Positions 1-9,667 of a stretch of DNA of 35,842 bases are shown here, in pieces; within the stretch, counting starts at the first letter, position 1; each line of letters starts with the position of its first letter. This DNA comes from an uncultured Alphaproteobacteria bacterium (lineage in GTDB: Bacteria > Pseudomonadota > Alphaproteobacteria > RF32 > CAG-239). The notes beneath the pieces are model-generated. The model had not been told where the DNA came from and did no database searches. It was given only the letters and a program-made list of their open reading frames with translations. The DNA lies in the NCBI GenBank assembly GCA_944391395.1, contig CALXTI010000003.1, positions 1 through 35,842 on the forward strand. The letters run 5' to 3'. A program made the translations under genes and the position numbers.

Positions 1-506
1 AGGCCGAACAGCTTAGCACGGTTTTTAACGCCGTGGCGCGCAATGTTTATTCTTTTAATGATATTGACCAAACCAGCGATTTAACAAACTATTTTATCAA
101 ACTCGGCGAATTTCCCGATGAAATGATTCATTCAAACACGACGCAACATGTTTATGATATATTTAATACACAGATTGGTATCCAAAAAGAAGTTTATGAC
201 GACAGATATGTTATGGCTGTTTACATGTATCCCGAATTACGTAAAAAAAGCTCGGAATATTTTGATATTTGCAAAAACATGGTGTTGGCGGTAATGGGAA
301 ACAGCGGCACAATCCACGATTTGCAAACATACAGCGGCGCTTGGACGGAAAACGACACCCGGGCTGTTTATTACGGAGATGCTTATTGCAATACCGGCAT
401 AAAATGCATCAGCCATATTGCCTTGGAGGATATTGAACAACTTTGCACAAAGCATTTGGGTAAAGAAGACACCGGATTTTATGTTTCCTGGCGCGTTAAA
501 AAATAA
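1..506 (+). CDS. pilin-like (type II/IV pseudopilin-like) protein, C-terminal part, cut by window edge
   Basis: The reading frame is open from base 3 and continues leftwards outside the window; an internal GTG at 33 is not the true start. The visible 167 residues begin with a segment matching the region that follows the pilin-like N-terminal helix in the genes at 23323-23958 and 32784-33581. Shared blocks are an F-P-x-E-M-I motif, Y-D-I-F-N, D-I-C-K-N, Y-G-D-x-x-C and a final W-x-V/I-K. Cysteines lie at visible residues 90, 129, 135 and 148. The spacings of 39, 6 and 13 are identical to the paralogue at 23 kb. From the paralogues, the missing part should hold a short leader and a hydrophobic prepilin helix. 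It ends 5 bases from the converging lepA stop with no visible terminator. The function is unknown; secretion or surface display is inferred from the family resemblance. Confidence 0.75.
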   Translation, partial: AEQLSTVFNAVARNVYSFNDIDQTSDLTNYFIKLGEFPDEMIHSNTTQHVYDIFNTQIGIQKEVYDDRYVMAVYMYPELRKKSSEYFDICKNMVLAVMGNSGTIHDLQTYSGAWTENDTRAVYYGDAYCNTGIKCISHIALEDIEQLCTKHLGKEDTGFYVSWRVKK

Positions 507-511
507 CATCG

Positions 512-2314
512 TCAATCATCACCGATGCGCAGCGCTTCAATAAAAGCGGATTGCGGAACTTCCACCTTGCCGAACTGACGCATACGCTGTTTGCCTTTCT
601 TTTGCTTGTCCAAAAGCTTGCGTTTACGCGTTACGTCGCCGCCGTAACATTTGGCGGTTACATCTTTACGCAGAGCGGAAATTGTTTCGCGCGCTACCAC
701 TCGGCCGCCGATGGCCGCCTGTATCGGGATTTTGAACAAATGTCTCGGGATTAAATCTTTCAAGCGTTCGCAAATCTGCCGTCCTCTGGCTTCCGCCTCG
801 CTGCGGTGGCACAAAAACGCCAGAGCGTCAACCGGTTCTTCATTAATCAAAATCTGCACTTTAACCAAATCCGATGCCTGATAACCGGTCAACTCATAAT
901 CAAAACTGGCATAACCGCTGGTGATGGATTTTAAGCGGTCATAAAAATCAAACACGATTTCATTTAAAGGAATGTTATAAACCACCATCGCCCGGCTGCC
1001 GACATAAGTCAGCTCCACCTGTTCGCCGCGGCGTTCGGTGCAAAGTTTCAAAACCGCGCCGAGATAAGTGTCCGGCACCAAAATCGTGGCTTTGACCATC
1101 GGTTCTTCAATAGAGCGCACCGTGCTTAAATCAGGCATGTCCGCCGGATTGTGCAGCATGATTTCCGAGCCGTCGCTCATGTGGATTTTGTAGGCCACCG
1201 ACGGTGCTGTCGTGATGATATCTAAATCAAACTCACGACCGATTCGCTCCTGAATAATCTCCATATGCAACAGCCCTAAAAAGCCGCAACGAAAACCGAG
1301 CCCCAACGCGGCCGAGTTTTCATTTTGATAATTGATGCTGGCATCGTTTAATTTGAGTTTGGCCAACGCGTCTTTTAAGGCTTCGTACTGGCTGGAATCC
1401 ACCGGGAAGATGGAGCAAAACACCACCGGAACGGAAGGCTTAAACCCGGGCAAAGCTTCCGCGCAAGGTGTTTTGTCGTTGGTGATGGTGTCGCCCACCC
1501 GACAATCCGAAACACTTTTAATACTGGCGGTGATAAAGCCGACTTCGCCCGGATATAAAGCGTCTATATCCTGCATTTTGGGTGTAAAAATCCCCACCTT
1601 GTCAACGCTGTAAGCCGCGCTGTTTGACATCATACGGATAGGCGTTTTTTTTCTTAACACGCCGTCTTTGATGCGCACCAAAATAATCACGCCCAGATAA
1701 GAATCGTACCAACTGTCAATCAACAGTGCTTTCAACGGCGCGTTGGCATCACCAATCGGTGCCGGCAACCGCTGCACGATGGCTTCCAACAACTCCGGCA
1801 CGCCCAAACCGGTTTTGCCCGATGTTTCCACCGCGTCCGATGTATCCAACCCGATGACATCCTCAATCTGCCTTTTGACTTTTTCCGGGTCAGCCGACGG
1901 CAAGTCAATTTTGTTTAGAACCGGTACAATTTCATGATTGTTATCAATCGCCAAATAAACATTGGCCAACGTTTGAGCTTCCACCCCCTGTGTAGCGTCC
2001 ACCACCAAAACCGACCCTTCGCAAGAGGCCAGCGAGCGCGAAACTTCATAAGAAAAATCCACGTGTCCGGGGGTATCCATCAAATTAAGCTGATAGGTTT
2101 TGCCGTCTTGGGCTTGATAATTGAGCCGTACGGTTTGCGCTTTGATGGTGATACCGCGTTCTTTTTCGATATCCATGGAATCCAAAACCTGATCGGTCAT
2201 CTCCCGATGCGTCAAACCGCCGCAATATTCAATCATGCGGTCGGCAAGCGTGGATTTGCCGTGGTCAATATGGGCAATAATCGCGAAATTTCTAATCAGG
2301 TTTAATTCTGTCAT
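512..2314 (-). CDS. lepA: elongation factor 4 (LepA), ribosome back-translocating GTPase
   Basis: This 600-residue protein has the usual full LepA length. The GTPase motifs are clear: P-loop A-H-I-D-H-G-K-S-T at residues 14-22, D-T-P-G-H at 80-84 and N-K-I-D at 134-137. The C-terminal region is rich in Lys and Arg and has the LepA-specific segment [12 protein letters not shown]. LepA binds stalled or mistranslocated ribosomes in the cytoplasm and remodels them using GTP. The ATG start has an A-A-G-G-A-A-A-G ribosome site just upstream. It is divergent from the GNAT gene and converges on the partial pilin-like gene. A 7-bp inverted repeat sits in its leader at 2335-2353. Confidence 0.98.
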   Translation of the reverse strand: MTELNLIRNFAIIAHIDHGKSTLADRMIEYCGGLTHREMTDQVLDSMDIEKERGITIKAQTVRLNYQAQDGKTYQLNLMDTPGHVDFSYEVSRSLASCEGSVLVVDATQGVEAQTLANVYLAIDNNHEIVPVLNKIDLPSADPEKVKRQIEDVIGLDTSDAVETSGKTGLGVPELLEAIVQRLPAPIGDANAPLKALLIDSWYDSYLGVIILVRIKDGVLRKKTPIRMMSNSAAYSVDKVGIFTPKMQDIDALYPGEVGFITASIKSVSDCRVGDTITNDKTPCAEALPGFKPSVPVVFCSIFPVDSSQYEALKDALAKLKLNDASINYQNENSAALGLGFRCGFLGLLHMEIIQERIGREFDLDIITTAPSVAYKIHMSDGSEIMLHNPADMPDLSTVRSIEEPMVKATILVPDTYLGAVLKLCTERRGEQVELTYVGSRAMVVYNIPLNEIVFDFYDRLKSITSGYASFDYELTGYQASDLVKVQILINEEPVDALAFLCHRSEAEARGRQICERLKDLIPRHLFKIPIQAAIGGRVVARETISALRKDVTAKCYGGDVTRKRKLLDKQKKGKQRMRQFGKVEVPQSAFIEALRIGDD

Positions 2315-2334
2315 TTATCTTTCCTTGTTTTTGT

Positions 2335-2353
2335 ATTTATCACATAGATAAAT
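2335..2353. repeat. 7-bp inverted repeat in the lepA leader
   Basis: ATTTATC and GATAAAT are separated by ACATA, a perfect 7-bp palindrome with a 5-base gap, 21 bases upstream of the lepA start. It could be an operator or a weak mRNA hairpin. In AT-rich intergenic DNA it could also be chance. Confidence 0.35.
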
Positions 2354-2380
2354 GAAATTTTTACTTAAGGCAATATAATA

Positions 2381-2409
2381 TTGAAAAAATCCGTAAAATA
2401 TGTTTTAAT
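2381..2409 (+). promoter_or_regulatory. predicted sigma-70-type promoter for the GNAT gene
   Basis: A TTGAAA -35 box (2381-2386), a 17-base spacer and a TTTAAT -10 box (2404-2409) lie 28 bases before the ATG. A strong AAGGAGG ribosome site follows at 2423-2429. Confidence 0.5.
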
Positions 2410-2437
2410 AAAAATATTCTGCAAGGAGGCTTAACCC

Positions 2438-2875
2438 ATGAAAAAAATGATTGATGTTGATTTCGGATCTACCCGTTATGACGAGTTGGTCGAGTTGCGC
2501 TACAAAGTTTTGCTTGAGCCTCTGGGGCTTAAATTCCTGGATTCATTCCGTGACAAAGAGGCGGCTTATCTGCACGTCGGCTGCGTTGAAAGTCTTGATG
2601 ACAAGCTTGTCGGCGGGTTGATTCTGGCGCCGGTAAACGATAAGGAAATTCGTTTAATGCAAGTCGCGGTCGACCCGGTTTATCAGGGTGAAGGCATCGG
2701 TCGCCAGTTGGTTGCTTATGCCGAAAAACGCGCTCAGGAAGCAGGCTTTTCAAAAATCGAGATGCATGCCATGCTTTCCGTTGTGCATTTTTATGAAAAA
2801 CTCGGCTACAAACAAGAAGGTGATTTATTTGAAGAACAGGGTTTAACTTTTGCCAAGATGGTCAAAAAACTTTAA
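2438..2875 (+). CDS. GNAT-family N-acetyltransferase
   Basis: The 145-residue protein has the single-domain GNAT length. Acetyl-CoA-binding motif A is visible around residues 69-85 as V-A-V-D-P-x-Y-Q-G-E-G-I-G-R-Q-L, followed by the typical H-x-F-Y-E-K-L-G-Y-K segment near 117-126. GNAT enzymes move an acetyl group from acetyl-CoA to an amine of a small molecule or protein; the substrate cannot be read from sequence. The start is well fixed by AAGGAGG 8 bases upstream. It is followed after 14 bases by an unknown gene on the same strand, so the two are probably co-transcribed. Confidence 0.9.
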   Translation: MKKMIDVDFGSTRYDELVELRYKVLLEPLGLKFLDSFRDKEAAYLHVGCVESLDDKLVGGLILAPVNDKEIRLMQVAVDPVYQGEGIGRQLVAYAEKRAQEAGFSKIEMHAMLSVVHFYEKLGYKQEGDLFEEQGLTFAKMVKKL

Positions 2876-2889
2876 CGGAGACAAATCTG

Positions 2890-3888
2890 ATGCCTAAAAC
2901 CTCTCGTCTGAGCTTAGCAAAAATTTTTGAAGATTACCGTTATGTGCGGATTTGCAACGAATATACGGGCGAGGGTGCGTCAAAATCGTTGCCGTATTTA
3001 TGCGTTTTGGCCGGGACAACTCCAGAAAGAGAAGGATATCCAGACAGAAACGAAAGGCTGGCTAAGCTCTATGACCGATTGCCGGAAAAATATCGCGACC
3101 AAATCGCTTTAATCGAAAATACATTAACGGATTTATACACCATTGACGCAGATTGCGAAGATGAAGATTTTATGAACAAAACCATGTCGGGAATTAAAAA
3201 AGTACTTAAAACGATACCCGGCAACAATCGGCAAAATATTGAAATTCGCATAAAATTATTGCACCATTTTAATGATTTATACGAACAGTTATACCCTTCT
3301 TCCAAGCGCGGACGTTTTGCCATTATGAAACAAATGGTCAAAGAAATCAAAAAAAACGACGGCACATTCGACCACGATCCCTTAAATCTTGTCGCTCGCA
3401 GTGTGTATTACTTTATGAAAGAAATTCCCGCCAAAGAACGCTACGCACTTTTGTTGCAGATTGAAAGAAAAACCATTGACCATAAAGAATACGATTATAC
3501 TTATATAAAACAGCTTTTTGCCAAAGGGTGCGCGTTGGAAAAAGAAGAACAAAAATTGCAAAGGCGCGAAACCAGTCAAACCCGTTATAATCAAATCCGG
3601 AACAGAGACCTGCCTTATGCCGATGACAACAAAACCAAAATCAAATTGTACCACGAATTGTTGGATTTGATTAAAGATCAGGATTGGGGACGTTCACAAA
3701 AATTTCGTGAAAAGAAAATAATTTATGACAAGCTGATTAAGCTTTATCAAGCAGAAGGCATGAACAAAGAAGCTTTGGCGGCAAAAGAAGAACGCGATCG
3801 TTTTACCAACGCGCTCAACATCAGTCAGGAAGCCGCCCGCCGCAAAGGGTATAATCTCAAACCGTACAAGCCCGAAAACGAACGTTAA
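2890..3888 (+). CDS. hypothetical charged, helical cytoplasmic protein (332 aa)
   Basis: I do not recognise a family. The 332-residue protein has no signal peptide or membrane segment. It is rich in Lys, Glu, Arg and Tyr, with long stretches expected to be alpha-helical, for example residues 100-160 and 200-330. A ribosome site GGAG lies 9 bases before the ATG. It starts 14 bases after the GNAT stop, so co-transcription is likely and it could be a partner or target of that enzyme, though this is only inference from position. It converges on the AI-2E transporter gene with an 11-base gap and no clear hairpin terminator. Codon use resembles the neighbours. Confidence 0.75.
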   Translation: MPKTSRLSLAKIFEDYRYVRICNEYTGEGASKSLPYLCVLAGTTPEREGYPDRNERLAKLYDRLPEKYRDQIALIENTLTDLYTIDADCEDEDFMNKTMSGIKKVLKTIPGNNRQNIEIRIKLLHHFNDLYEQLYPSSKRGRFAIMKQMVKEIKKNDGTFDHDPLNLVARSVYYFMKEIPAKERYALLLQIERKTIDHKEYDYTYIKQLFAKGCALEKEEQKLQRRETSQTRYNQIRNRDLPYADDNKTKIKLYHELLDLIKDQDWGRSQKFREKKIIYDKLIKLYQAEGMNKEALAAKEERDRFTNALNISQEAARRKGYNLKPYKPENER

Positions 3889-3899
3889 AACGTCTTGTT

Positions 3900-5081
3900 T
3901 CAGTCTTCCAAATACAAATTGCTTTGCTTGTAATTGTTGATGGCGTAACGGGTCAAAACGCCGATAATCGCCGCGACCGGCACCGCTATCATCAAACCCA
4001 AAAATCCCAACAACACGCCGCCGGCGAGCAAGGCGAACATCACCCATACCGGATGCAGTCCGACATTATCGCCGACCAACTTCGGCGTTAAAAAGTTTCC
4101 TTCCACAAATTGACCGAAGACAAAGACGGCGACAACTTCCAGCACTTTTGTATAATCGTTGAATTGTGCCAAAGCCAAAACAATGCTGACGACAAAACCG
4201 GAAATGCTGCCGACGTATGGAATAAAAGAAATCAGACCGGCCAGAAAACCGACCAGAATTCCCAATTCCAACCCTACCAACTTCAAACCGATGGAATAAT
4301 AAGTTCCCAAAATGACGCAGACGCTGAGCTGACCGCGGATAAAACCGGACAGAGCCCGGTCAATCTGCCGGAATTGCTCGCGGATTGTTTTCTTGGATTT
4401 GCGCGGCAGCAAGGTATCCACTTTTTCAACAAACTTGTCCCAATCCCGCAACATATAAAAGGCCACCACCGGCGTCACCAACAAAAGCGAAATCAGGTTA
4501 ATCAGGGCAAAACCGTTGTTGATTAAACCCTTTAGCAACCTGCCGCCGAACTGCAAACCGCTTGTCATGTTATCTTTAAGCATCGCTTTAATGTTGGCAA
4601 TTTCCAAACTTGGGAACTTCTCCTGCAAACCGCTCAATATCGGCTCGGCTCTTTTAATGAAAGAGGAAATATATTGCGGTGCGGCATTAACAAAAAACGT
4701 CAACTGTTCGTTAATCATGCCGAATAACAAGATAATTGCCGGCACAGCAATCAAAATCACCACGGCAAAAACCAAAATCGTCGCCCAGGTTCTGGACATT
4801 CCCCATTTTTCAAAACGGCTTGCCAACGGGTCAAACAAATAACCCAGCACAATACCGGCGACAAAAGGCATTAAGACCGAACGCAAAACATAAACCGCCA
4901 CACAAAACAACACAAACAACACAAACCACACATGCCAGTTGTGGCTGCTTGGCATATTAATCTGCTTAATCCGGCGGGGTTTTGTTTGGCCAAATCCGTT
5001 GCGTGTACCTTTTGCGCCGGTGGCTTGTACATTTTGTTTTGATGTTTCCGTTGCCGGATTTTTGAATTTGATTTTATTCAT
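3900..5081 (-). CDS. AI-2E family transporter (PerM/UPF0118 family)
   Basis: The 393-residue membrane protein has a basic, Asn/Lys-rich cytoplasmic N-terminus of about 45 residues. It is followed by two hydrophobic helices (about 47-85), a large extramembrane loop (about 120-190) and a cluster of C-terminal helices. The family signature region reads G-x-L-x-G-F-L-A-G-L-I-S-F-I-P-Y-V-G-S, with F-x-E-G-N-F-L-T-P-K-L-V-G after it. Members export small molecules or ions; the true substrate is rarely known and AI-2 export should not be assumed. It starts 11 bases after the DUF2066 gene, with an AAGGATAAGCG ribosome site, so the two form an operon. This order is familiar from alphaproteobacteria. 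A second family member lies at 8607-9650. Confidence 0.9.
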   Translation of the reverse strand: MNKIKFKNPATETSKQNVQATGAKGTRNGFGQTKPRRIKQINMPSSHNWHVWFVLFVLFCVAVYVLRSVLMPFVAGIVLGYLFDPLASRFEKWGMSRTWATILVFAVVILIAVPAIILLFGMINEQLTFFVNAAPQYISSFIKRAEPILSGLQEKFPSLEIANIKAMLKDNMTSGLQFGGRLLKGLINNGFALINLISLLLVTPVVAFYMLRDWDKFVEKVDTLLPRKSKKTIREQFRQIDRALSGFIRGQLSVCVILGTYYSIGLKLVGLELGILVGFLAGLISFIPYVGSISGFVVSIVLALAQFNDYTKVLEVVAVFVFGQFVEGNFLTPKLVGDNVGLHPVWVMFALLAGGVLLGFLGLMIAVPVAAIIGVLTRYAINNYKQSNLYLED

Positions 5082-5092
5082 CGCTTATCCTT

Positions 5093-6118
5093 TTACCTTA
5101 ATATATAACGTCCGTTATCACTTTGTAAGTATATGCCCGCATTTTCCAAAGATGCTCTAAGCCGGCTTTCGGAACCGGAAAACTCGATTTTTGTTTTAAC
5201 CTGATGGCTTCCCATAGTCTCTATGCGGACATTTTTTATTTGCGGAACATGATTCAAACGTTTTTCCATATCAAGCCATTCCGGCAGACGATTAAAATGA
5301 TAAACGGCTTCAAGATTACCCCGGCGACTGTTTTCTTCAACAGTCCGCCCCTGCATTTCCAAAGTGATGTAACCGATAGTTTCCGCGATGCCTTTATCAA
5401 ACGTTTCACCGTTTTCATCTGTTATCAATAAGCGTTTTTCCTCCGTTCCCGGATGGCTGCGAATAACAATCGCCAAAGTGTTTCTGCCGGCGCGGACGGC
5501 ATTGACCACAAAAACGTCTTTGACATGGTTTAACGAGATGAGCTTGTCATAAACTTCCCGATTTAAATCCGTGTCGGACAATACGGCGCGGTTGGCCGGC
5601 GTATCGGAAACAACAAAAAAGTCATAAGCGCCGGATTTTATCAGACCTTTATCCAGCCATGCCTGCCGCCACAGATTGCCGTCCTCCCATATAACCTTAT
5701 CCGGATAAGCGGTGTCGCTGTACACAGGAACAATCAAAACTTTAGCCGGCGCCGCCACCACTTCAAGCATGTCATTTTCCTGCATATATTGTTTTAAGAG
5801 TTTTTCATTGATTTTAATGTTCAAATCCGCCCGATATGTTTTGGTGCCGCTGTGTTCGGCGATAACAGACACTTCTTGCACGAAATGCGACAACTGTGCA
5901 TCGGTCAACTCGTTCAGTTTTTCAACATTTTCGGCCGTCGTCAATCGTGACGACACTTTTAAAAAAGCTTCGCGATAAGCTTTTTTCATGGCATCTTCCT
6001 TGGCCAAAGAGGCGTTTTCCGCTTCTGCCGACACGTTAATTCCGGCTTCAAAGCTGATATCGGCGGCGGCAACGGCCGGCATTAACAAAAATAAAAGCAA
6101 CACGCTCCAAAGTTTCAT
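5093..6118 (-). CDS. DUF2066 domain-containing exported protein
   Basis: The 341-residue protein begins with a clear signal peptide (about residues 1-19, hydrophobic core L-L-L-F-L-L-M-P, cleavage near A-V-A-A-A). The next ~100 residues match the DUF2066 pattern: an A-x-x-x-A-x-x-D-A-x-x-x-A-Y-R-E-A-F-x-K-V-S-x-R-L helix, then strands ending in D-L-N-I-K-I-N-E-K-L-L. It is expected in the periplasm; the family's molecular role is unknown. It is first in an operon with the AI-2E transporter, 11 bases apart. A ribosome site AAGGACTG precedes the ATG. The pairing suggests a shared envelope job, which is inference. Confidence 0.82.
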   Translation of the reverse strand: MKLWSVLLLFLLMPAVAAADISFEAGINVSAEAENASLAKEDAMKKAYREAFLKVSSRLTTAENVEKLNELTDAQLSHFVQEVSVIAEHSGTKTYRADLNIKINEKLLKQYMQENDMLEVVAAPAKVLIVPVYSDTAYPDKVIWEDGNLWRQAWLDKGLIKSGAYDFFVVSDTPANRAVLSDTDLNREVYDKLISLNHVKDVFVVNAVRAGRNTLAIVIRSHPGTEEKRLLITDENGETFDKGIAETIGYITLEMQGRTVEENSRRGNLEAVYHFNRLPEWLDMEKRLNHVPQIKNVRIETMGSHQVKTKIEFSGSESRLRASLENAGIYLQSDNGRYILR

Positions 6119-6270
6119 TATTTTTCAGTCCTTTCCCGACGACAGGTCAATGATAAAAAATGTTATTATAAATTCTTGTAAAAATCAAAACTTTTTATGG
6201 ACATTTGCCAAAGATGGTGATTAATTGCACTATATTTATATTAAAATGTAATCTTGAAGGACTTTAAAAT

Positions 6271-7281
6271 ATGTTAACAAAGTATCTGAAACACCTCATT
6301 GACAAAGCGTCTGAAAACCCCAAGACCATCGTGTTGCCCGAAGGCGAAGATGAACGCGTTTTGACGGCTGCTCATATCGTTGCTTCCGCCGGTGCGGCAA
6401 AATTGATTATTTTCGGCGATGCTGCCAAAATCGCCGATTATTTTACCAAAAACGGCTGGGAGATGAACAATATTGAAGTTTTGCAGCCCGAAAATTCTCC
6501 GCGATTGAAAGAATACACCGATTTATTATATAACCTGCGCAAAGAAAAAGGTATGACATACGAGCAAGCCGAAACAACCGCGCGTGATTATACCTATTTC
6601 GGGACTTTAATGGTTAAGTCCGGTCATGCCGACGGCATGGTCTCCGGCGCCAATCATTCTACGGCCGATACGGTTCGCCCGGCGTTGCAAATCATTAAAT
6701 CTGCCCGCAAAGACCGCGGCGTTTCGTCTTTTTTGATTATGATTTCCAACGACACGCCTTATCTGTTCTCTGATTGCGGTGTCGTCATCAACCCTAATGA
6801 AAAAGAACTGGCCGATATTGCTTTAACCGCTGCCGAGACCGCCATTCAATTTGACATCGCGCCCAAAGTGGCCATGCTTTCATTTTCCACCCGCGGTTCG
6901 GCCAAAGGCGAAACGGTTGATAAAGTGCGCAACGCCACGGCATTGGCGCAAGCCGCTTTGCAGGCTCCCGAATATCAGGGGTTAAACATTGAAATTGACG
7001 GCGAAATGCAGGCTGATGCTGCTTTAGATAAGGTTGTCGCCAAGAAAAAAGCGCCCGACAGTCATGTTGCCGGTTCGGCAAGGGTCTTAATATTTCCTAA
7101 CATTGAAGCCGGAAACATAGGTTACAAACTATTGCAGCGTTTGGGAGGTTGCGAAGCATACGGTCCGATGCTGCAAGGTTTGAACGCCCCGATTAACGAT
7201 TTGTCTCGCGGCGCGTTTGCCGAAGATATTGCCGGCGTTATCGCCATCACTTGTTTGCAAGCCACTCATCAACAAAAATAA
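6271..7281 (+). CDS. pta: phosphate acetyltransferase
   Basis: The 336-residue enzyme is the short, single-domain form, which lacks the N-terminal regulatory half of the E. coli protein. It opens with V-L-P-E-G-E-D-E-R-V and carries the family blocks G-M-V-S-G-A-N-H-S-T-A-D-T-V-R-P near residues 128-143 and F-S-T-R-G-S-A near 205. It interconverts acetyl-CoA + phosphate and acetyl phosphate + CoA in the cytoplasm. A GAAGGA ribosome site precedes the ATG. The stop codon directly abuts an ATG in frame with ackA, so the two form a tight operon for ATP-yielding acetate formation. Confidence 0.97.
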   Translation: MLTKYLKHLIDKASENPKTIVLPEGEDERVLTAAHIVASAGAAKLIIFGDAAKIADYFTKNGWEMNNIEVLQPENSPRLKEYTDLLYNLRKEKGMTYEQAETTARDYTYFGTLMVKSGHADGMVSGANHSTADTVRPALQIIKSARKDRGVSSFLIMISNDTPYLFSDCGVVINPNEKELADIALTAAETAIQFDIAPKVAMLSFSTRGSAKGETVDKVRNATALAQAALQAPEYQGLNIEIDGEMQADAALDKVVAKKKAPDSHVAGSARVLIFPNIEAGNIGYKLLQRLGGCEAYGPMLQGLNAPINDLSRGAFAEDIAGVIAITCLQATHQQK

Positions 7282-7299
7282 ATGTTCAAGGAAAATCTC

Positions 7300-8481
7300 A
7301 TGAAAAAAATTCTCGTATTAAATTCCGGTTCTTCTTCGTTAAAATATCAGCTGTTTAACGTAGACGGCGAAAATTATGAAGTTTTGGCCAAAGGCGTGGC
7401 CGACAGAATCGGTATTCACAATTCTTTTGTTACCTTAAAAATCGGCGATGACAAACAAACTAAAGAAGTCGAACTGCCGACCCATACGGAAGCCATCAGC
7501 GAAGTTTTGCAAATGCTTTTAAGCGGACCGTTGAAAAGTATGGATGAATTGAGCGCCGTCGGCCACCGTATCGTTCATGGCGGTGAAATATTTAAAACAT
7601 CGGCATTGGTCGATGAAAAAGTTATTGCAGAAATCGAACAGCTTTCCGAATTGGCGCCGTTGCATAATCCGGCAAGCGCCGCCGGTATCCGCGCTGTTAA
7701 AAGATTTTTGCCCGATATTCCGCAAGTGGTTGTTTTTGACACCGCTTTTCATCAAACGATGCCCAAAGAATCTTACCTTTATGCTTTGCCAAAAGAACAA
7801 TATGTTCAACATAAAATCCGTCGTTACGGTTTTCACGGCACGTCGCATGCATATGTTGCACAAAAAGCCGCGGAATTAATCGGCAAAAAAGGAAAAATTA
7901 TTACCTGCCATTTGGGCAACGGGGCTTCCGTTACCGCCGTTGAAAACGGCAAATGCGTCGACACGTCCATGGGTTTCACGCCTTTGGCCGGTGTCGTCAT
8001 GGGTACCCGCTGCGGCGATATTGATCCTTACATTCCGCTTTACATTATGAAGACGCAAAACAAATCCGTTGACGAGGTCAACACTTTAATGAACAAACAA
8101 AGCGGCATGTTGGGACTTTGCGGATTCTCCGACAATCGCGACGTTGAAACCCGCTATCTCAACGGCGAACAAGACGCCGTTGACGCCATGAACGTGTATG
8201 TGCACACCATATTGCGTTTTGTCGGCGCTTATATTGCCGTTTTAGGTGGCGTAGACGCCATCGTCTTTACGGCCGGCGTCGGTGAAAACGGTTCCATCGT
8301 GCGCAAATTGGTGGTGGAGCGTTTGGCCTACCTTGGGATTAAACTTAATGAAGAAAACAACAACAAACGTGGGCAAACCTTGGAAATTTCAACCCCGGAT
8401 TCCAAAGTTCATGTTTTTGTCATTCCGACCGATGAAGAACTGATGATTGCCAAAGACACCATGAAATTGGTCTTTGGTTAA
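7300..8481 (+). CDS. ackA: acetate kinase
   Basis: The protein is 393 residues when started at the ATG at 7300, which has an AAGGAA ribosome site 7 bases upstream and gives the canonical M-K-K-I-L-V-L-N-S-G-S-S-S start. An in-frame ATG at 7282 would add six atypical residues. Family motifs include G-H-R-I-V-H-G-G, F-D-T-A-F-H-Q-T-M, R-R-Y-G-F-H-G-T-S-H and the ATP-site G-N-G-A-S segment. It transfers phosphate between acetyl phosphate and ADP, making ATP and acetate. It forms an operon with pta and is followed by an intrinsic terminator. Confidence 0.98.
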   Translation: MKKILVLNSGSSSLKYQLFNVDGENYEVLAKGVADRIGIHNSFVTLKIGDDKQTKEVELPTHTEAISEVLQMLLSGPLKSMDELSAVGHRIVHGGEIFKTSALVDEKVIAEIEQLSELAPLHNPASAAGIRAVKRFLPDIPQVVVFDTAFHQTMPKESYLYALPKEQYVQHKIRRYGFHGTSHAYVAQKAAELIGKKGKIITCHLGNGASVTAVENGKCVDTSMGFTPLAGVVMGTRCGDIDPYIPLYIMKTQNKSVDEVNTLMNKQSGMLGLCGFSDNRDVETRYLNGEQDAVDAMNVYVHTILRFVGAYIAVLGGVDAIVFTAGVGENGSIVRKLVVERLAYLGIKLNEENNNKRGQTLEISTPDSKVHVFVIPTDEELMIAKDTMKLVFG

Positions 8482-8507
8482 AAAAGTTATTTTGTTTTCA
8501 ATATATC

Positions 8508-8540
8508 AAAAGGGTGTTTTTTTAAAAACATCCTTTTTTT
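8508..8540 (+). terminator. intrinsic terminator of pta-ackA
   Basis: GGGTGTTTTT pairs with AAAAACATCC through one G-U pair, then runs into seven T, 27 bases after the ackA stop. Confidence 0.8.
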
Positions 8541-8606
8541 ACTTGCATCAAAATCTTCTTGGGGTTATCGATATAAATATCGGATGATTTAAATTGAGGA
8601 TAAGAC

Positions 8607-9650
8607 ATGACGTTTAGCATATCAGAATTTATCCGCACCAATCGGGTTTATTTTATCTGGGGTGTATTTTTAGGCTTGTTGTATATGTTTCGCAACATGT
8701 TCGGACTGGTGTTTATCACTTTCATCATGTGCTTTATCGCCTCAAGCATCATGCATAAAATCCGCCGGAAATATCATTTGAACCGGCGGACGATTGTTAT
8801 CGGTATATACCTTTTGTTTTTGATGGGCGTTTGCGCTTTTTTGATGTTTATTCCGCCGCGGCTTTTGTCGGAAACCATCAACTTTACCGAACAACTTCCG
8901 AAAAGCATGTCGTCGGTACGCCATTGGTTCGGCGATAATTTAAGTCAAAATGAAATCATCGCTCCGCTTCTGCCGCAAATCAAAGAAGCATTATCTCCGG
9001 ATACGGTTATTGTCAGTGCTTGGAATATTGTTCGCAACTTGCTTGAAAAAGGCTTGCATTATTTCGGGTGGTTTTTTCTGGCCATGCTTTTTAGTTTTCT
9101 TATCATGTTTGACTTACCGGAATTGTCGCGCGGAATGCGTCGATTGCGTTTTACGCGATTGTCCGAATATTATCGGGAAACCGCCGACAGCATTATTTTA
9201 TTTGCCAAAGTCGTCGGGGAAAATTTTCGGGCGCAACTGTTAATCTCCGCTATTAACACGGTGTTGACAGCCATCGGTCTTTATTTTTTGGGAATTAAGG
9301 CTATTGCCTTGTTATGCACCATTGTCTTTATGTGCGGTCTTATTCCGGTTCTCGGTATGTGGATTTCTTCGGTACCGGTCATTTTAATGGCCATCAACAA
9401 CGGCGGCATGTCGCTCGGACTTTGGGCTTTATTGATGATTATCGCCATTCATATGCTTGAAGCCTATGTTCTCAACCCGCGAATCGTGTCGTCTTTTATG
9501 CATATTAATCCGGTGATGACACTTATCATATTGTATATTGCCCATGCCATGATTGGCTTGTGGGGTATGTTGTTAGGTGTCCCGATTGCCGTTTACATAT
9601 ATCGCAAAATCAACAAACCGGTTGACAATCCGAAAGATATACTTTTCTAG
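8607..9650 (+). CDS. AI-2E family transporter (second PerM-like protein)
   Basis: The 347-residue membrane protein has paired N-terminal helices (about 14-50), a third near 60-80, an extramembrane segment and a C-terminal helix cluster from about 150. It shows the L-x-x-x-C-G-L-I-P-V-L-G-M-W and H-M-L-E-A-Y-V-L-N-P-R-I-V segments that correspond to the family signature. GAGGA lies before the ATG. It is diverged from the member at 3900-5081, so it is an older duplicate rather than a recent copy. It stands alone between the ackA terminator and a convergent unknown gene, 17 bases away. The substrate is unknown. Confidence 0.88.
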   Translation: MTFSISEFIRTNRVYFIWGVFLGLLYMFRNMFGLVFITFIMCFIASSIMHKIRRKYHLNRRTIVIGIYLLFLMGVCAFLMFIPPRLLSETINFTEQLPKSMSSVRHWFGDNLSQNEIIAPLLPQIKEALSPDTVIVSAWNIVRNLLEKGLHYFGWFFLAMLFSFLIMFDLPELSRGMRRLRFTRLSEYYRETADSIILFAKVVGENFRAQLLISAINTVLTAIGLYFLGIKAIALLCTIVFMCGLIPVLGMWISSVPVILMAINNGGMSLGLWALLMIIAIHMLEAYVLNPRIVSSFMHINPVMTLIILYIAHAMIGLWGMLLGVPIAVYIYRKINKPVDNPKDILF

Positions 9651-9667
9651 AAGGCATAAAACAAATT

